From the NCBI GenBank assembly GCA_963693285.1, contig OY848925.1, positions 7,091,679-7,155,678 of the forward strand: a stretch of 64,000 nt of DNA. The letters are read 5' to 3'. This document shows, piece by piece, positions 40,541 through 52,859 of this stretch (the stretch's first letter is position 1; every line of letters starts with the position of its first letter). The notes under the pieces are model-generated. The model saw only the letters and a list, made by a program, of their open reading frames with translations, did no database searches and was not told the origin of the DNA. Source of the DNA: Xestospongia muta (taxonomy: Eukaryota; Porifera; Demospongiae; Haplosclerida; Petrosiidae). Both the position numbers and the translations under genes were made by a program.

Positions 40541-40619
40541 ATGATTTTTAACTCTATCTGAGTTGAATGACTTTAATCATTAATTTTACTGAGCTATTTT
40601 ATTATAGCTAGGCAATTAT

Positions 40620-40930
40620 TCGGAGGAGAAATTACAGGAGGATGACTATAACTGGAGGAATTAATGGAGGAGAAATTAAAGTATTACAAATTAAAGGGGG
40701 ATGAATTAAAGCAGGAATTAAAGGAGAAGAAATTAAAGTATGAGAAATTAAAGGTGAATTGATTAAAATAGGAATTAAAAGATGAATTTAAATAGAAATT
40801 AATAGAAAAATTAAAGTAGAAGAAATTAAAGGAGGAATTAAAGAAGAAAATAAAGCAGGAATTAATGGAGGAGAAAATAAAGTATGAGAAATAAGAAAGG
40901 ATGAATTACAGCAGCAATTAAAGGAGAATT
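40620..40930 (+). repeat. GA-rich polypurine tandem repeat, copy B
   Basis: Same degenerate GAATTAAAGGAGGA-type repeat as at 30560-30880, with slightly different repeat boundaries. Confidence 0.8.
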
Positions 40931-40944
40931 TATATAAAGTTACA

Positions 40945-41925
40945 TCCTGTTAAAGTAGGTCCTCTAGTTACTGGTACTCCACCTTTATTATCCCAGATAG
41001 TGTAAGTTGTTAGTATTGTATAACTAATGGAATAATTATATAATGTTACAGGGATGGTATTTGACCTCCACCTGACTTTCCCACCAAAATGTATGGTCAA
41101 ATCCATGATGAATTACAAACTAGAGATATAGTTTTGTTTTCGGGGGCTACAAGTTCAGGAGCACTTATCAAAAATATTTGATGGAGCTATTTTTTCATAT
41201 GTTGGTTTGTAAGTATAATAGGATATAATATAACAACATATGAAATATGGTAGGTATTACAACATCGATATTCCAGTTATGTTATGGTTTGAGAATCTAG
41301 TACTAATAAAGCAGGACTTGTTGATCTTGATACAGGAACTGTCTGAAGAGGTATAGAACTCTTCCCACTCAGGAATAAAATTTTCTCTGGCTGGTATAAT
41401 CGTGTTGGTATTCAACAATTAACTGGACTAACTGATGAGCAATGGGAGACATTATATGAGACAATGTTAAAAGTTAGCTATGAAAGTAATAGTATTGTCA
41501 TTTGTATTAAGAAGTTTCAAGGAAGACCATATGAAAAGAACCAGTTAGATTTGATTATGTCTGCTGTTGATTATGATGACAAATACTTGGATTTTCTCAG
41601 GAGTCATGAAGAAGATTTGAGTTTCATATTTTGTAGTGAACTTGTTGCTCATGTATATCAAGAACTTAATCTCATTGGTGGGAACAGTACTTGTAATACT
41701 TTATTATATTATTTTCTTCTAGATAAAACCAGGCTCTCCAGTGAGTATACTCCAGATAGTTTTGGTAGTCATTGTCCTTTGAAATTAAACTATGGACATT
41801 TGGAACCAGAGGTTTATATTGATATGAGGTTGGATTTTGAGAAGGATGTTTACCGACAAAGCACTATCTCTGCTACAGAAGCTAATAAAATTGTTCAATA
41901 ATTCAGTGATATTTGTTGTTAGTAC
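40945..41925 (+). pseudogene. YiiX/C92-like amidase pseudogene, copy B
   Basis: Same remnant as at 30890-31876. It keeps a better opening (DELQTRDIVLFSGATSSGAL) but has an extra A just after, in ATCAAAAATATTTGA, which makes an immediate stop; by frame correction the next part reads SYVG where active enzymes have SHVG. The TGA in GTGTV-TGA-RGIEL is shared with copy A. The 3' exon from 41464 holds KFQGRPYEKNQLDLI, FCSELVAHVYQEL and SEYTPDSFG, close to copy A, but ends early through an extra A at about 41888 (NKIVQ). Confidence 0.55.
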
Positions 41926-43812
41926 TTTATAGTTACAAAATAACTAAATGCTTTTTTACATTTTTTATTAATAACAATTGTCTGTACAGGATAGAGGCTG
42001 GCTTAAGGTAGTGATCATATTACCATTGGAATGTTGTGGTTTACAAGTGTTAGAGTAATGTGTAAATTATATCAGCCATTGCATAGACGTGCTGCTATAA
42101 AAGTCAATTAAAGACTAATGCTGAGAATTACAATTATGATGAGACCAAACTGGAAAGTTGAGGTTTTCTGTAAATATGTTAAGTTTTATGGTTTATTGAT
42201 TAAGGTTTAGGGTTATCTATAACAAAACACATTATCTAGTGTTAGCTACAAACTGTACTCACCTCTTTTCTTATCTCAACCTCATTTTGAGAAGTACATA
42301 ATTCTCATTTATACAGTCAATACAATAGTCTTGTGTAGCCGATATCTTACACTAAGTAGGTTTGAAAATGTAAAACTATTATTAATAAAATTAGCAGCAT
42401 TGTTCAATATTGTAGTAACATAGTGTGTGTCCATTATAAAAGGATATTGTATGTGAGTTCCATGATTCCAATCTTCAAATTATCCTCAGCAGTTTCACTC
42501 ACTTTTCTTAAGAATATCGAGTGTAGTCTGCATATATAGGTGTAGAGGAGTTAAAGTCCACACTTTCTTAGATTTTGATGTAGATTTTGTGGAGCTGTCA
42601 ACATTTTTGGGGATTAAGATCGATGCACGAAACATCTCAAATAATTACAGCTATCAGAAAGTTGTTACTGCATCTATCTGCTTTTTATAGTACCTTTCCC
42701 GTCAGAAGTCTTAAAAGTATAGTCAATATTGGAATTCAGAAAGGGAGCAAACAAATAGATGTGGCTACTTGGATTACTTTGACAAAACTCAATGAAGCTC
42801 ATAATGCATATTCTAGAATGTATTCCCATACTGTAAGTAGTAGCTAATATGATACATATATGTAACATCAAGCACACATATTATATTAACACAATTGATT
42901 GTCTGGTACAATATTGGAGACTCCTTAGGAGGAGCAGAGGTGGTCTGTTATGTATATTTACAAAGCAATATAGTTTGATCTTGTATATCATGTAGCCAGA
43001 TTGGCTTTGACCTCATGTAATAACGAGAATTGTGTATGCATTGTAGATATGATTCAGTATATAGATGATTTAATAGAGTATTCACTAGTTTTATAAATCT
43101 TATTGCATCAGCACATGATAGAGGAATCTGTGTTTGTAATAATTCTGTAACAGTTTCTTTAATAGTCTAATATACGTTTTGTAAGTTAGCTATATGTATA
43201 TACAAATAAATATAGATACGTGTTATGTATATAAATTACTGTAATAAGAGTTTGTATAGAATGGCTTACCATGTTACTATGGTGACATAGTTTACAATGA
43301 CATGGTTAGGATACAAGTTACCTTCTCATTTTAGTCAGATCCATCTAGAATGTAAAGTAGATTTGATTATATTAGAGCGTTCATTGTCTGTACTCACAAA
43401 TTGATGACATAAATGTACCTCTAACCTCTTATTCTACCTGTATATATTATATACATGTAAAATAATAGATCTTTTTAGTTTTTTGCAGACTAGCAAGCAG
43501 TGTTTGAATGCAACGAATTCTGTATGCTCTATTTATTATGAAGTTACTTACTTGTTTGCAGCTGCTAAATAACATCCTGGAGATCATTTAAGTAGATTAT
43601 AGTTTTCTTAAGTGACCACACATCATCTGATAAGTGTTTTTTCAAGTGGTTACTAGACATTTGGCTCGTTTTTGGACCTCAAAGTTTTCACTTCAATTCA
43701 GGTGAGAATTTTAATTATATGATAAGTAATAAGTGTGAATATTGTAAAAGAACAAGAAATAAATTAAAAATGGTAGTATATAAACATCAATCTACTTTAT
43801 AGTAAAATAAAC

Positions 43813-44225
43813 ATGGCAAAAAGACCTAGGATTTTGACAGCAGAGGATGTAATCCATGAGCTCGATGGAGACAACTATTTCCTTGAACTAGATGATCCTC
43901 AAGAGCCAGTTATGCCTGGAAGTGACGATGATTTCAGCAATTTGGAAGATATTAATGAGGATGATCAAGAAGGTAATTATATTCATATCAACAATAAAGT
44001 GATATGTGTGGTTAGTATCTACCAGTATAGCAACTTTTTTTTCTTATTTTTTTAGAAAATCCATACCATAGTTCTATCTTACATCCATCTATCTCAGTTT
44101 GCAACCACACATCACAGCAACCAAACAATTGTTCATCACTATCCTCTACTATACAAACATCTCAATCATTAATACTTCCTTTAATTCAATCAACTATAGT
44201 TCAAACATCAACCTTTATTAATTAA
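43813..44225 (+). CDS. Two-exon acidic 109-residue ORF, copy B
   Basis: Same structure as 33756-34168: exons 43813-43972 and 44056-44225, with intact splice signals and reading frame. In exon 1, against copy A, I count four amino-acid changes (Y to H, D to N twice, E to Q) and three silent changes; in exon 2 the differences I saw are silent. Openness in both copies hints at function, but the ORF is short. Identity unknown. Confidence 0.4.
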
Positions 44226-45162
44226 CGGAATTGCGCATTGCGCGTAATATTGTATTTGAGACGTAAGAGAAAGTAACGTGTTTTGTATTTCACTAGTTGC
44301 CTAGCCTTCTAACGCGCTACAGCAGCCAGTGAAACTACTCAACGAGGGTTTAGAAGTGTTCCTGCTATCTTTGGAAACAGTTTTAAGGTAAATGAGTGAG
44401 TTTTGTAAGCGTGTTGTGACATCTTTAGCGTACAAATATTAGTATGCAAATATACTTTCGTTGTTGTATACTTATGTATAACGAGTATGTGTTAGTAGAT
44501 GTTGATCATATTTGCTATATTATAGCTTGTATTAATGATGATAAAGTAAGATAACGTTCAAATGATGTTTATAAGGTTGTAAAGCAAATTTACTATTTGT
44601 CTTATGATAAAGTAGGAATCAATCTCTTTCTAGCTTCCAAGTGTGGTATAAATACTTTTTGCATTCCTAACATCTCCAGTAGGTGTATGTAAACTGTCTT
44701 CTTTTATTGTAACACAGGTTATATTTGCTCCATGTTCCTTCATCTGATAGTGTGACATTACTTGATAATGAACTTGAGGGACTGAAAAAGATAGCAAGAC
44801 TTGCAACTGTTTTAATTGCCAATAACTTTGTCCTAACTTTGAGGAAAGACATAGCAGTTCTTTCTGAAGGTATGTATTGTGATATAATATATGCATTTGC
44901 TATAGCAAAATCTACTAGATATTTACAACACACTGATACAAATTTTCATTTCTTAGTCAGAGACAATAGATTATGATCAACACTTCTCATGTACATGCTT
45001 TGCTCTATTATGTTAAAAGGACATGTTTTTTAAAATTGTCCTTTTGTCTTTCAAGAAGCAGTATAGTTTTTTTCAACAATTACGTGTATAACTTCCATCA
45101 CAACATTACCACCTAATCCCATTTCATTGCATAAGTAATCAACGTTAAAGTGTTATAAAATC

Positions 45163-45518
45163 TGCATAGACATGTGAAAGAGCCATTATGTTGTAGCAGC
45201 CATTTTCTGCCACAATCCACCTAACTATGTGAATCAGTTTTTCTATGCTGTCTGGAAATCCAAGCCAGACAAATAGTTCAACCAATATTGAATGATATCA
45301 TAATGCAGTGGTGGAGCCACCAATTTTATCGTGATCAGGTTTATACTATAATCCACATGTCTTTTCTTTGACGTGCCACTTATGTTTATAAAATAAATGT
45401 CAGCATTTTCTCTTGTATGTGCATGTTAAATATTGCATTAATTTAAAAAATCCCCTTGTTTTACTACCACATGTACATCTAAAATAATCAATTAATATTA
45501 ATTAATATTAATATTATT
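45163..45518. other. ~355-bp segment present only in duplicate B
   Basis: Between TGTTATAAAAT and TTGCTCTTAAATG, copy B carries about 355 bp absent from copy A (junction near 35105). It is either an insertion in B or a deletion in A. I saw no obvious terminal inverted repeats or target-site duplication; an AT-rich TTAATATTAATTAATATTAA stretch lies at its right end. Confidence 0.6.
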
Positions 45519-45588
45519 GCTCTTAAATGTTGAGTAATTAAAAGAAAGAAAATCCCCAAACTTGATCAGTAAATTAACACGTGTAAAT

Positions 45589-45668
45589 TGTAGTATACTG
45601 ACGTAGTGTACCTACCCACTCAGTATACTACAACTCAGACCTGTAGCATACTGAATCAGTATACTATG
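45589..45668. repeat. Cluster of TAGTATACT sites, copy B
   Basis: The same four alternating sites as at 35181-35260; the third core is AGCATACT instead of AGTATACT. Confidence 0.7.
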
Positions 45669-46043
45669 AAAGTACGAATCACATGAATACATACAGGTTG
45701 CTGCCATAATGTTAAACTACACATTGCAGCTCCCAGAATCAAAGAAGGATTGAGGTCTCTCATTCTACCTTACAAGGTTGATATGTTTTTAATTCACAGG
45801 TATTAATGGAGTAGAACATAATTATAGTTAGGTTTATATCCTAATTCCTGGATAATGAAGAGTATGTAAGAATGTTTTATATTAATTTAATCTTGTGTTT
45901 TCTCACTGTGTATCAGGATTATAATGAGTTTGTAAAACTGGTTAGCCAAATGTCTGTGTCAGTAGGAACAGCCTGACCTCTAAACATATTTGTAAGAATC
46001 TATTTTATTTAATATTGTTCTATTCTTTGTCAATATGTATCTC

Positions 46044-46277
46044 AGACTACAGTAAGACTACAGATGAGAGGTTAGTCAAACATGATGTGTACTCTTTATT
46101 TGTCAGTAAGAATAGGTTTGTGTTTTATAGCAGTACTTTATTACATAACTGTGTCTCCTATTACCTTGATACAAGGTATACATATAAATTCTGTATTAAT
46201 GTGTGTATTAATCAAGAAGTATTTAAGTGCGGACTGATAGTAACAAGAGCTTTCAATAAAGCGAATGATTTACAGGT
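46044..46277 (+). other. Exon-like open stretch conserved in both duplicate copies (B)
   Basis: Counterpart of 35637-35870, open throughout, with the same flanking acceptor and GTAAGA donor. No recognised domain. Confidence 0.3.
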
Positions 46278-46899
46278 AAGACTCTTGTCAACTCATTATT
46301 GTTGTGTTGTCTCTTTCTTTATAGAATTATATGCTAGTCCTATCTGTTGGATAACAATGAAAGGTTACCAAATATTGATTAGTTATAAGCAGCTTTATAC
46401 AATATAATAGATACAAGATCACTTCCAGAGTCTTTGGTGTTATGAGTGCTGCTATCAGATATGACATGGTAATATAATGTAGAAACACACTCAATAATAG
46501 TCAGTGATGATGTGATTTCTTATTCTATGGGGAGTTTTGCTTTGTGTCTGTGTTAACTAGTGAAACAATCTGGACATTTTGTTATATTTGTGTAATGATT
46601 ACTAAAGGTACATATAGTTTATGCTGTTAAGAAAATTGAAATAACACTGTATAACATAACATTATGTTTGTTTTATCTTTTGAGTCACATACACACACAT
46701 ACAGGTTAAAGACTTCATAAAGTGTAAGTTTCATATTTGTTAATAAGACTGTAAAATACTTTGGTAATTTTGTTATGTGATATGATACTGCTAAATATAC
46801 AACTGTCGAATGTACCACTCTCAAATGATATACTGTCAATATTATTGTAATGTAATGTTAGCCTATATTACATAATTATTCTCTATTCTTTTTTATATA

Positions 46900-49030
46900 G
46901 CATCATTGGAGTGTTGTCGTAACTTCAGAGGTAACAATAATGGATGCTATATTTTATACTATTACATATTTTTTCTTCTTTTTCATTTTTTCTACAGATC
47001 TTTATGTTAGAGGTTGCTACTTCCAAGACACTTATTCATCTCTCCTTCTGAGGGTACAACATCTCTCCTTCTGAGGGTACAACATCTCTCCTTCTGAGAC
47101 ATCTCACATCTCTCCTTCTGAGGTTACAACATCTCTCCTTCTGAGGGTACAACATTCTCCTTCTGAGGGTGCAACATCTCTCCTTCTGAGGGTACAACAG
47201 TTGTTGTTGTTGTAAGTTCAGAGGTAACAATAATGTATGCTATATTTTATAATTTTTTTAATATACTATTTCATATTGTTTTCTTTCTCATTTTTTTCTA
47301 CAGATCTTTAGGTTAGAGGTTGCTGCTTCAAGACACTAATTCATCTCTCCTTCTGAGGGTGCAACATTTCTCCTTCTGAGGGTCCAACATCTCTCTTTCT
47401 TAGGGTACAACATCTCTCCTTCTGAGGTTGCAACATCTCTCATTCTGAGGGTACAACATCTCTCCTTCTGAGGGTACATCTCTCCTTCTGAGGGTACAAC
47501 ATCTCTCCTTCTGAGGGTGTAACATCTGTCCTTCTTAGGATGCAACATCTCTCCTTCTGAGGGTACAACATCTCTCTTTCTGAGGGTACAACAGTTGTTG
47601 TCGTAAGTTCAGAGATAACAATAATGTATGCTATATTTTATAATTTTTTTATATACTATTTCATATTTTTTTCTTCTTTTTCATTTTTTCTACAGACCTT
47701 TAGGTTAGAGGTCGCGGCTTCAAGACACTTATTCATCTCTTCTTCTGAGGGTACAACATTTCTCCTTCTGAGGGTCCAACATCTCTCCTTCTTAGGGTAC
47801 AACATCTCTCATTCTGAGGGTACAACATCTCTCCTTCTGAGGGTACATCTCTCCTTCTGAGGGTACAACATCTCTCCTTCTGAGGGTGTAACATCTGTCC
47901 TTCTTAGGATGCAACATCTCTCCTTCTGAGGGTACAACATCTCTCTTTCTGAGGGTACAACAGTTGTTGTCGTAAGTTCAGAGATAACAATAATGTATGC
48001 TATATTTTATAATTTTTTTATATACTATTTCATATTTTTTTCTTCTTTTTCATTTTTTCTACAGACCTTTAGGTTAGAGGTCGCGGCTTCAAGACACTTA
48101 TTCATCTCTTCTTCTGAGGGTACAACATTTCTCCTTCTGAGGGTCCAACATCTCTCCTTCTTAGGGTACAACATCTCTCCTTCTGAGGGTACAACATCTC
48201 TCCTTCTGAGGCTACAACAGTTGTTGTCGTAAGTTCAAAGGTAACAATAATGTATGTTATATTTTATAATTTTTTTAATATACTATTCATATTTTTTTCT
48301 TCTTTCTCATTTTTTTCTACAGATTTTAGGTTAGAGGTCACTGCTTCAAGACATTTATTCATCTCTTTTTCTGAGGTTGCAGCATCTCTCCTTCTGAGGG
48401 TGCAACATCTCTCCTTCTGAGGGTGCAGCATCTCTCCTTCTGAGGGTACAACTGTTGTTGTCGTAAGTTCAGAGGTAACAACTATGTATGCTATATTTTA
48501 TAATTTTTTTATATACTATTTCATATTTTTTTCTACAGATCTTAGGTTAGAGGTCACTGCTTCAAGACACTTATTCATCTCTCCTTCTGAGGGTACAACA
48601 TCTCTCCTTCTGAGGCTGCAACATCTCTCCTTCTGAAGGTGCAACATGTCTCCTTCTGAGGTTGCAGCGTCTCTCCTTCTGAGAGTAAAGCATCTCTCCT
48701 TCTGAGGGTGCAAGTAAGTAATGTATATTATATTAACTTGTGAGTTTATAACACATTATTATTTCTTATTTTTGTTTCTTTTTATAGCATCATTGGAGTC
48801 CAGGATCTAATTTTGTCATAAGTTTATAGGTAACAATAATGTATGCTATATTTTATGATTTTTATTATATACTATTTCCTATAATTTTTTTCTCATCTTT
48901 TTATCTACAGATCCTTAGGTTGGAGGTTGCTACCTCAAGACGCATTCATCTATCTCTACATCAAAGGCTTTAGATTGGAAGTCGCTACCTCAAGAGGCAT
49001 TCATCTATCTTTACATTGATAGTGTAAGTT
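46900..49030 (+). repeat. Higher-order array: splice-flanked units carrying a 23-bp minisatellite
   Basis: Seven units, each made of a GTAAGTTCAGAGGTAACAAT intron-like start, TATGCTATATTTTATAAT, a T-rich tract and a CTACAG acceptor-like end (acceptors near 47000, 47304, 47694, 48063, 48322, 48537 and 48911), then an exon-like piece (GGTTAGAGGTCGCTGCTTCA) and, in most units, a run of the 23-bp minisatellite ATCTCTCCTTCTGAGGGTAC(AAC). About 45 minisatellite copies in total by eye. The units at 47590-47960 and 47960-48220 are nearly identical. Because 23 is not a multiple of 3, frames rotate and give a 23-residue protein period. Confidence 0.85.
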
Positions 49031-49385
49031 CATTAGTACTTTATACAAGGTCATAAATTGTAGTTGTTGGTAGTATATCATTTGAGAGTGGTACATTCGA
49101 CAGTTGTAAATTGGGTGTATTTGTAATTAAAGTAATATACAATTATATCCTCTAGAGCAAGGGACAAAGGTGCAGTATATGATCCTGGAGAAGACTGAGG
49201 AAGTCACGAGCAACTAATTATTTTAAAAAATTATTTATTTCCACCCCATACATCCCAAGGCTATTTTGGGTTAAGCTAGACCATTAATTAAAATATGAGG
49301 TGTGGTCAAAATAAGCCAAACCCAATGTTAGTAGGTGTGTCTGTCTACTGAAGCCTGATTAGTAGGTGTGGTGTTTGTAGTTAGG

Positions 49386-49890
49386 TTTATATTCTATAAA
49401 AATAAGGGATTAATTAAAATATTTCAGGTGTGGATGAGCCACACTTGTGGGTGTGGCAGATGGAGTTTGATGAGTGGGTGTTGTGCTAGCAGTTAGGCTT
49501 ACATTTGTTGGTGTTTCTAACTAATGGGCAAGGTTATAGTGTATTTCCCATTGCTATTCTCATCCTAAAATACTGTACTAATCAATAAACACTAATGCAT
49601 TTTGCACAAAAAGGTTTAGTTAAATTCTAAACGCAGTTAAAATCTAAAGCCCTAAACCTTGATCAATAAACAGTATAGCTTTAACATATTTACAAAGAAA
49701 CTCAACTTTTCAGTTTTGTCATATCATAATTGCAATTCTCAACACTAGTCTATAATTGACTTTTATTGCAGTATGTCTAAGCAATGGCTAATGAATTTTG
49801 TTTGGTTTTTTTTACTGAAATCACTTCAAATTTTTTGTGATGATAGCTATATAGATATTTGTTAAGTGACATGAGTATTACTGCTCTAAA
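49386..49890. other. Intergenic subtelomeric DNA, no gene seen
   Basis: AT-rich DNA with short GTGTGGC/GCCACAC-type pieces near 49430-49460. No supported coding feature. Confidence 0.4.
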
Positions 49891-50240
49891 ATGTTGCATT
49901 ATCCTTTTAAAAATGTGTATATAATGAATGCCCTTTGTTCTACTAGTAAATGTCTTCTTTTATTGTAACACAGGTAATATTTACTCCATGTTCCTTCATC
50001 TGATAGTGTGGCATTACTTGATAATGAAGTTGAGGGACTGAAAAAAAGCAATGAGACTTGCAACTGTTTTAATTGCCGATAACTTTGTCCTAACTTTGAG
50101 GAAAGACATAGCATACTTTCTATAAAGGTATGTATTGTGATATAATATATGCATTTGCTATTGGAAAATCTACTAGATATTTACAACATACACACTGATA
50201 TACATTTTCATTTCTTAGTCAGAGACAATAATAGTATTGT
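49890..50240. repeat. Stray third copy of a segment from the duplicated blocks
   Basis: About 49950-50225 matches 34640-34905 and 44690-44960 (CCATGTTCCTTCATCTGATA, GAACTTGAGGGACTG-like, GAGGAAAGACATAGCA), with small indels. The left part (TGCCCTTTGTTCTACTAGTAAATG) recurs at 54520 and 54690. Confidence 0.75.
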
Positions 50241-50509
50241 TGAAATTGATCATTGTGATTATTGTTGTTGCAACAGTGGCTATATTATAGAAAACCTCTT
50301 AACATTCCAGTTAGGTCCTATTATAATTGTAATATTTAGCATTAATCTTTAAGTGACTTATTATAGCAGGACCTCTATGCAATGGCTGATATAATTTATA
50401 TATTACTCAGTATTGCAGTATACATAGTTAGTGGTGGAAGTCTGAGAATTGCTTCACTACTCCAGTGTGTTGAATGTGATGAGTGGTGTCCTAGCTATTT
50501 ACCTAGATT

Positions 50510-50830
50510 ACATGAGTATGTATAGGCTACACCTATGTAGAACCCCTACCCCATTCTATGTGTAAATGTAGTCTATCACTCTCTAGTTCATTGATTCTAA
50601 GAGTACCCTATGACCTACCCCTACTCTATTAATATATATAGCCTACACCTACTCTGTTATTATGTAGAACCTAGCATCATTCTATATGCAAATATAGCCT
50701 ACACCTATTCTATATGGTATGTAGACTCTATGTGTATGTATAGCCTACATCTACTCTATTATTACATATAGTCTAACCCTATCTAGTACATAAAACTACC
50801 CATATTCTATGTATAAATATAGCCAACCTC
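50510..50830 (+). repeat. Degenerate 'TAGCCTACACCTACTCTATT' repeats, first block
   Basis: Loose tandem repeats of 35 to 60 bp built from TAGCCTACACC, TACTCTATTATTA and TATGTAGAACC. The same family resumes at 51510-52620. Confidence 0.75.
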
Positions 50831-51215
50831 TATTTTGGGGACCCTTTGTGACGAAAACAATGGCCAAACCAAAGGCCAAACCAAATGGGGGACATTTAGT
50901 GATGAAAACTAAAAAAATGGTCAAACCAAAGGGAGGACCCTTTGTAACGAAAGCGTTGACCAAACTGAGGGGGGACTCTTTGTGATGAAAACGACACTCA
51001 AACCAAAAGCCTAACCAAATGGGGGACACTTAGTGATAAAAACGATAGCCAAACAAAAGAAGGGACCTTTTGTGACATAAAAAAATGGCCAAACCAAAGG
51101 GGGGACTCTTTGTGACAAAAACGTTGACCAAACACTCAAACCAAAGGCCAAACCAAAGAGGGGGAACTCTAAGTGATGAAAACAATGGCCAAACCAAAGG
51201 GGGACGCTTATATTT
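50830..51215 (+). repeat. Minisatellite 'GGGGGACACTTTGTGACGAAAACGATGGCCAAACCAAA'
   Basis: About eight degenerate copies of a GGGGACCCTTTGTGACGAAA - ACGATGGCCAAACCAAAGG unit. Open frames of some 77 residues on the minus strand are repeat by-products. Confidence 0.8.
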
Positions 51216-51505
51216 ATAGCTTATAGCTTGGAGTTAAAGCTTAGAGGTTAGAGCTCAAAGTTACAGCTTGGAGTCACAGCTTAAAGTTAGAGATTAGAGC
51301 TTATAGTTGGAGTTTATAGCTTACAGGTTAGAGTTATAGCTTATAGCTTATAGCTTATAGTTTGGAGATAGAGTTAGAGCTTATAGCTTGGAGTTAGATT
51401 TAGAGCTTATAGCTTGGAGTTAGAGTTAGAGTTTACAGCTTAAAGTTAGAGCTTAGATTTACAGCTTACACTTAGAGTTAGAGCTTATAGTTGGAGTTAG
51501 AACTT
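51216..51505 (+). repeat. Hexamer-like 'AGCTTATAGCTTGGAGTTAG' repeat, first block
   Basis: Runs of TTATAGC, TTAGAGC, TTGGAGT and TTACAGC in irregular order. The same family expands at 53480-54380. Confidence 0.8.
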
Positions 51506-52620
51506 ACAGTGTAAATGTAGCCTATCGCTATCTAGTTCATTGACTCTAAGAGTACCCTGTGACATAGACCTACTCTATTAATATATATAGCCTACACCTA
51601 CTCTGTTATTATGTAGAACCACCATTCATTCTATATGCAAATATAGCCTACCCCTATTCTATATGATATGTAGACTCTATGAGTATGTATAGCCTACACC
51701 TACTTTATTATTACATATAGCCTAACCCCATCTAGTATATAAAACTACCCACATAGCCTACCCCTATTTAGTACATAGAATCTACCCCTATTACACCTAC
51801 CCACAATCTATTTGTAAATACAGCCTACCCCTATTTTATAGAGCCTTTACCTTTACGTAGAACCTACTCAATTATTTCTTAGAACCTACACCTTCTCTAT
51901 TACTATGTAGGACCTACCTCTTTAATTAATAACCCCCCCTACTCTTAGTATTATGCAGAGCCCACCCCCATTTGTTATTTGGTGGAGCTTAGAACCTACC
52001 TCCATCTATTTTACATAGAACTTGTATCTACTTTCATCTATTATTACATAGAACCTGCCTGCATTTATTATTGCATACCTTTTCTATGTTTAGCCTACAC
52101 TTAGTCGATTATTATTACTTAAAACCTCCCCTCCAACTGTTATTACTTAGAAGCTATCCCCATCTCTTTTATGTAGAACTACCCCTATCAATTATTATGT
52201 AGAACCTATCTCCATCTATTATTTTGTAGACCTAAACTCATACTTAGAACTACCCCAATATATTATATGTAGAACCTTCCCTATTATGTAGAACCTACCC
52301 CCACCTATTTTTACATACAAACTTACATCTAACATACACCCATCTATTTATGTAGAACCACCCTAACTTCATTATTACTTAGAACTAGTCCTATCTGTAC
52401 CTACTCCTATCTTTTATTACATAAGACTTACCCCTACTCAATTATTACTTAGAATTACCACAATCTATCACCCTAGAACCTTCCTTTACTCTATTATAAT
52501 GTAGAACTTACCCCCATCTATTATTACGTACAACCTACCACCATCTATGTACGTAGAACCTTCTGCTACTCCATTATTTCTTAAAACTAGCCCTATTGTA
52601 GTGTTTAATAGAACCAGCTG
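51506..52620 (+). repeat. Degenerate 'TATGTAGAACCTACCCC-CATCTATTATTA' repeats, second block
   Basis: About 30 loose copies of a unit of roughly 35 bp alternating TAGAACCTACCCC with CTATTATTA. The first 200 bp repeat 50550-50750 closely. Confidence 0.8.
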
Positions 52621-52859
52621 TTATACTAGCCTAAATTAAGATAGAATTATGTTAAGTCTGATAGCCAAAAGAGGCTGTGTTTAGTTGTAGTATTAGGTAA
52701 TTTTAACTTAGTTTTAGTATTAATGTAGATTTACTTTCAATATGTTTATCAGGACCAGCTGCTGTTACCATAGTCATAGTGTTAGGTTGTGATAGCCAAA
52801 TTGTTCTGTTGATCCTTTAAGGCAAACAAGGTTTGGCTTTGCTGCCCTAAACCATAAGC

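Larger units (their letters stand above)
40391..49385. repeat. Segmental duplication, copy B (~9.0 kb)
   Basis: Collinear partner of 30355-37255, in the same orientation. It is longer because of an indel of about 350 bp at 45163-45518 and because the terminal repeat is expanded from about 0.45 to 2.1 kb (46900-49030). The right edge lies where both copies share TGTCTGTCTACTGAAGCCTG and then diverge. Contents are listed separately. Confidence 0.9.

Noticed and set aside
47036..48713. Minus-strand frames rich in LRRRD, QKERC and PSEGE repeats as Arg/Cys-rich proteins
   Set aside because: They are produced by the minisatellite's 23-bp period and break at every unit boundary.
46900..48720. CRISPR-like spacing of short repeats
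   Set aside because: The 23-bp units are head-to-tail without unique spacers, and the genome is eukaryotic.
50440..50520. LQCVECDEWCPSYLP as a PHD-finger-like piece
   Set aside because: Only one cysteine pair plus a DEW are visible, with no continuation; too short to support.
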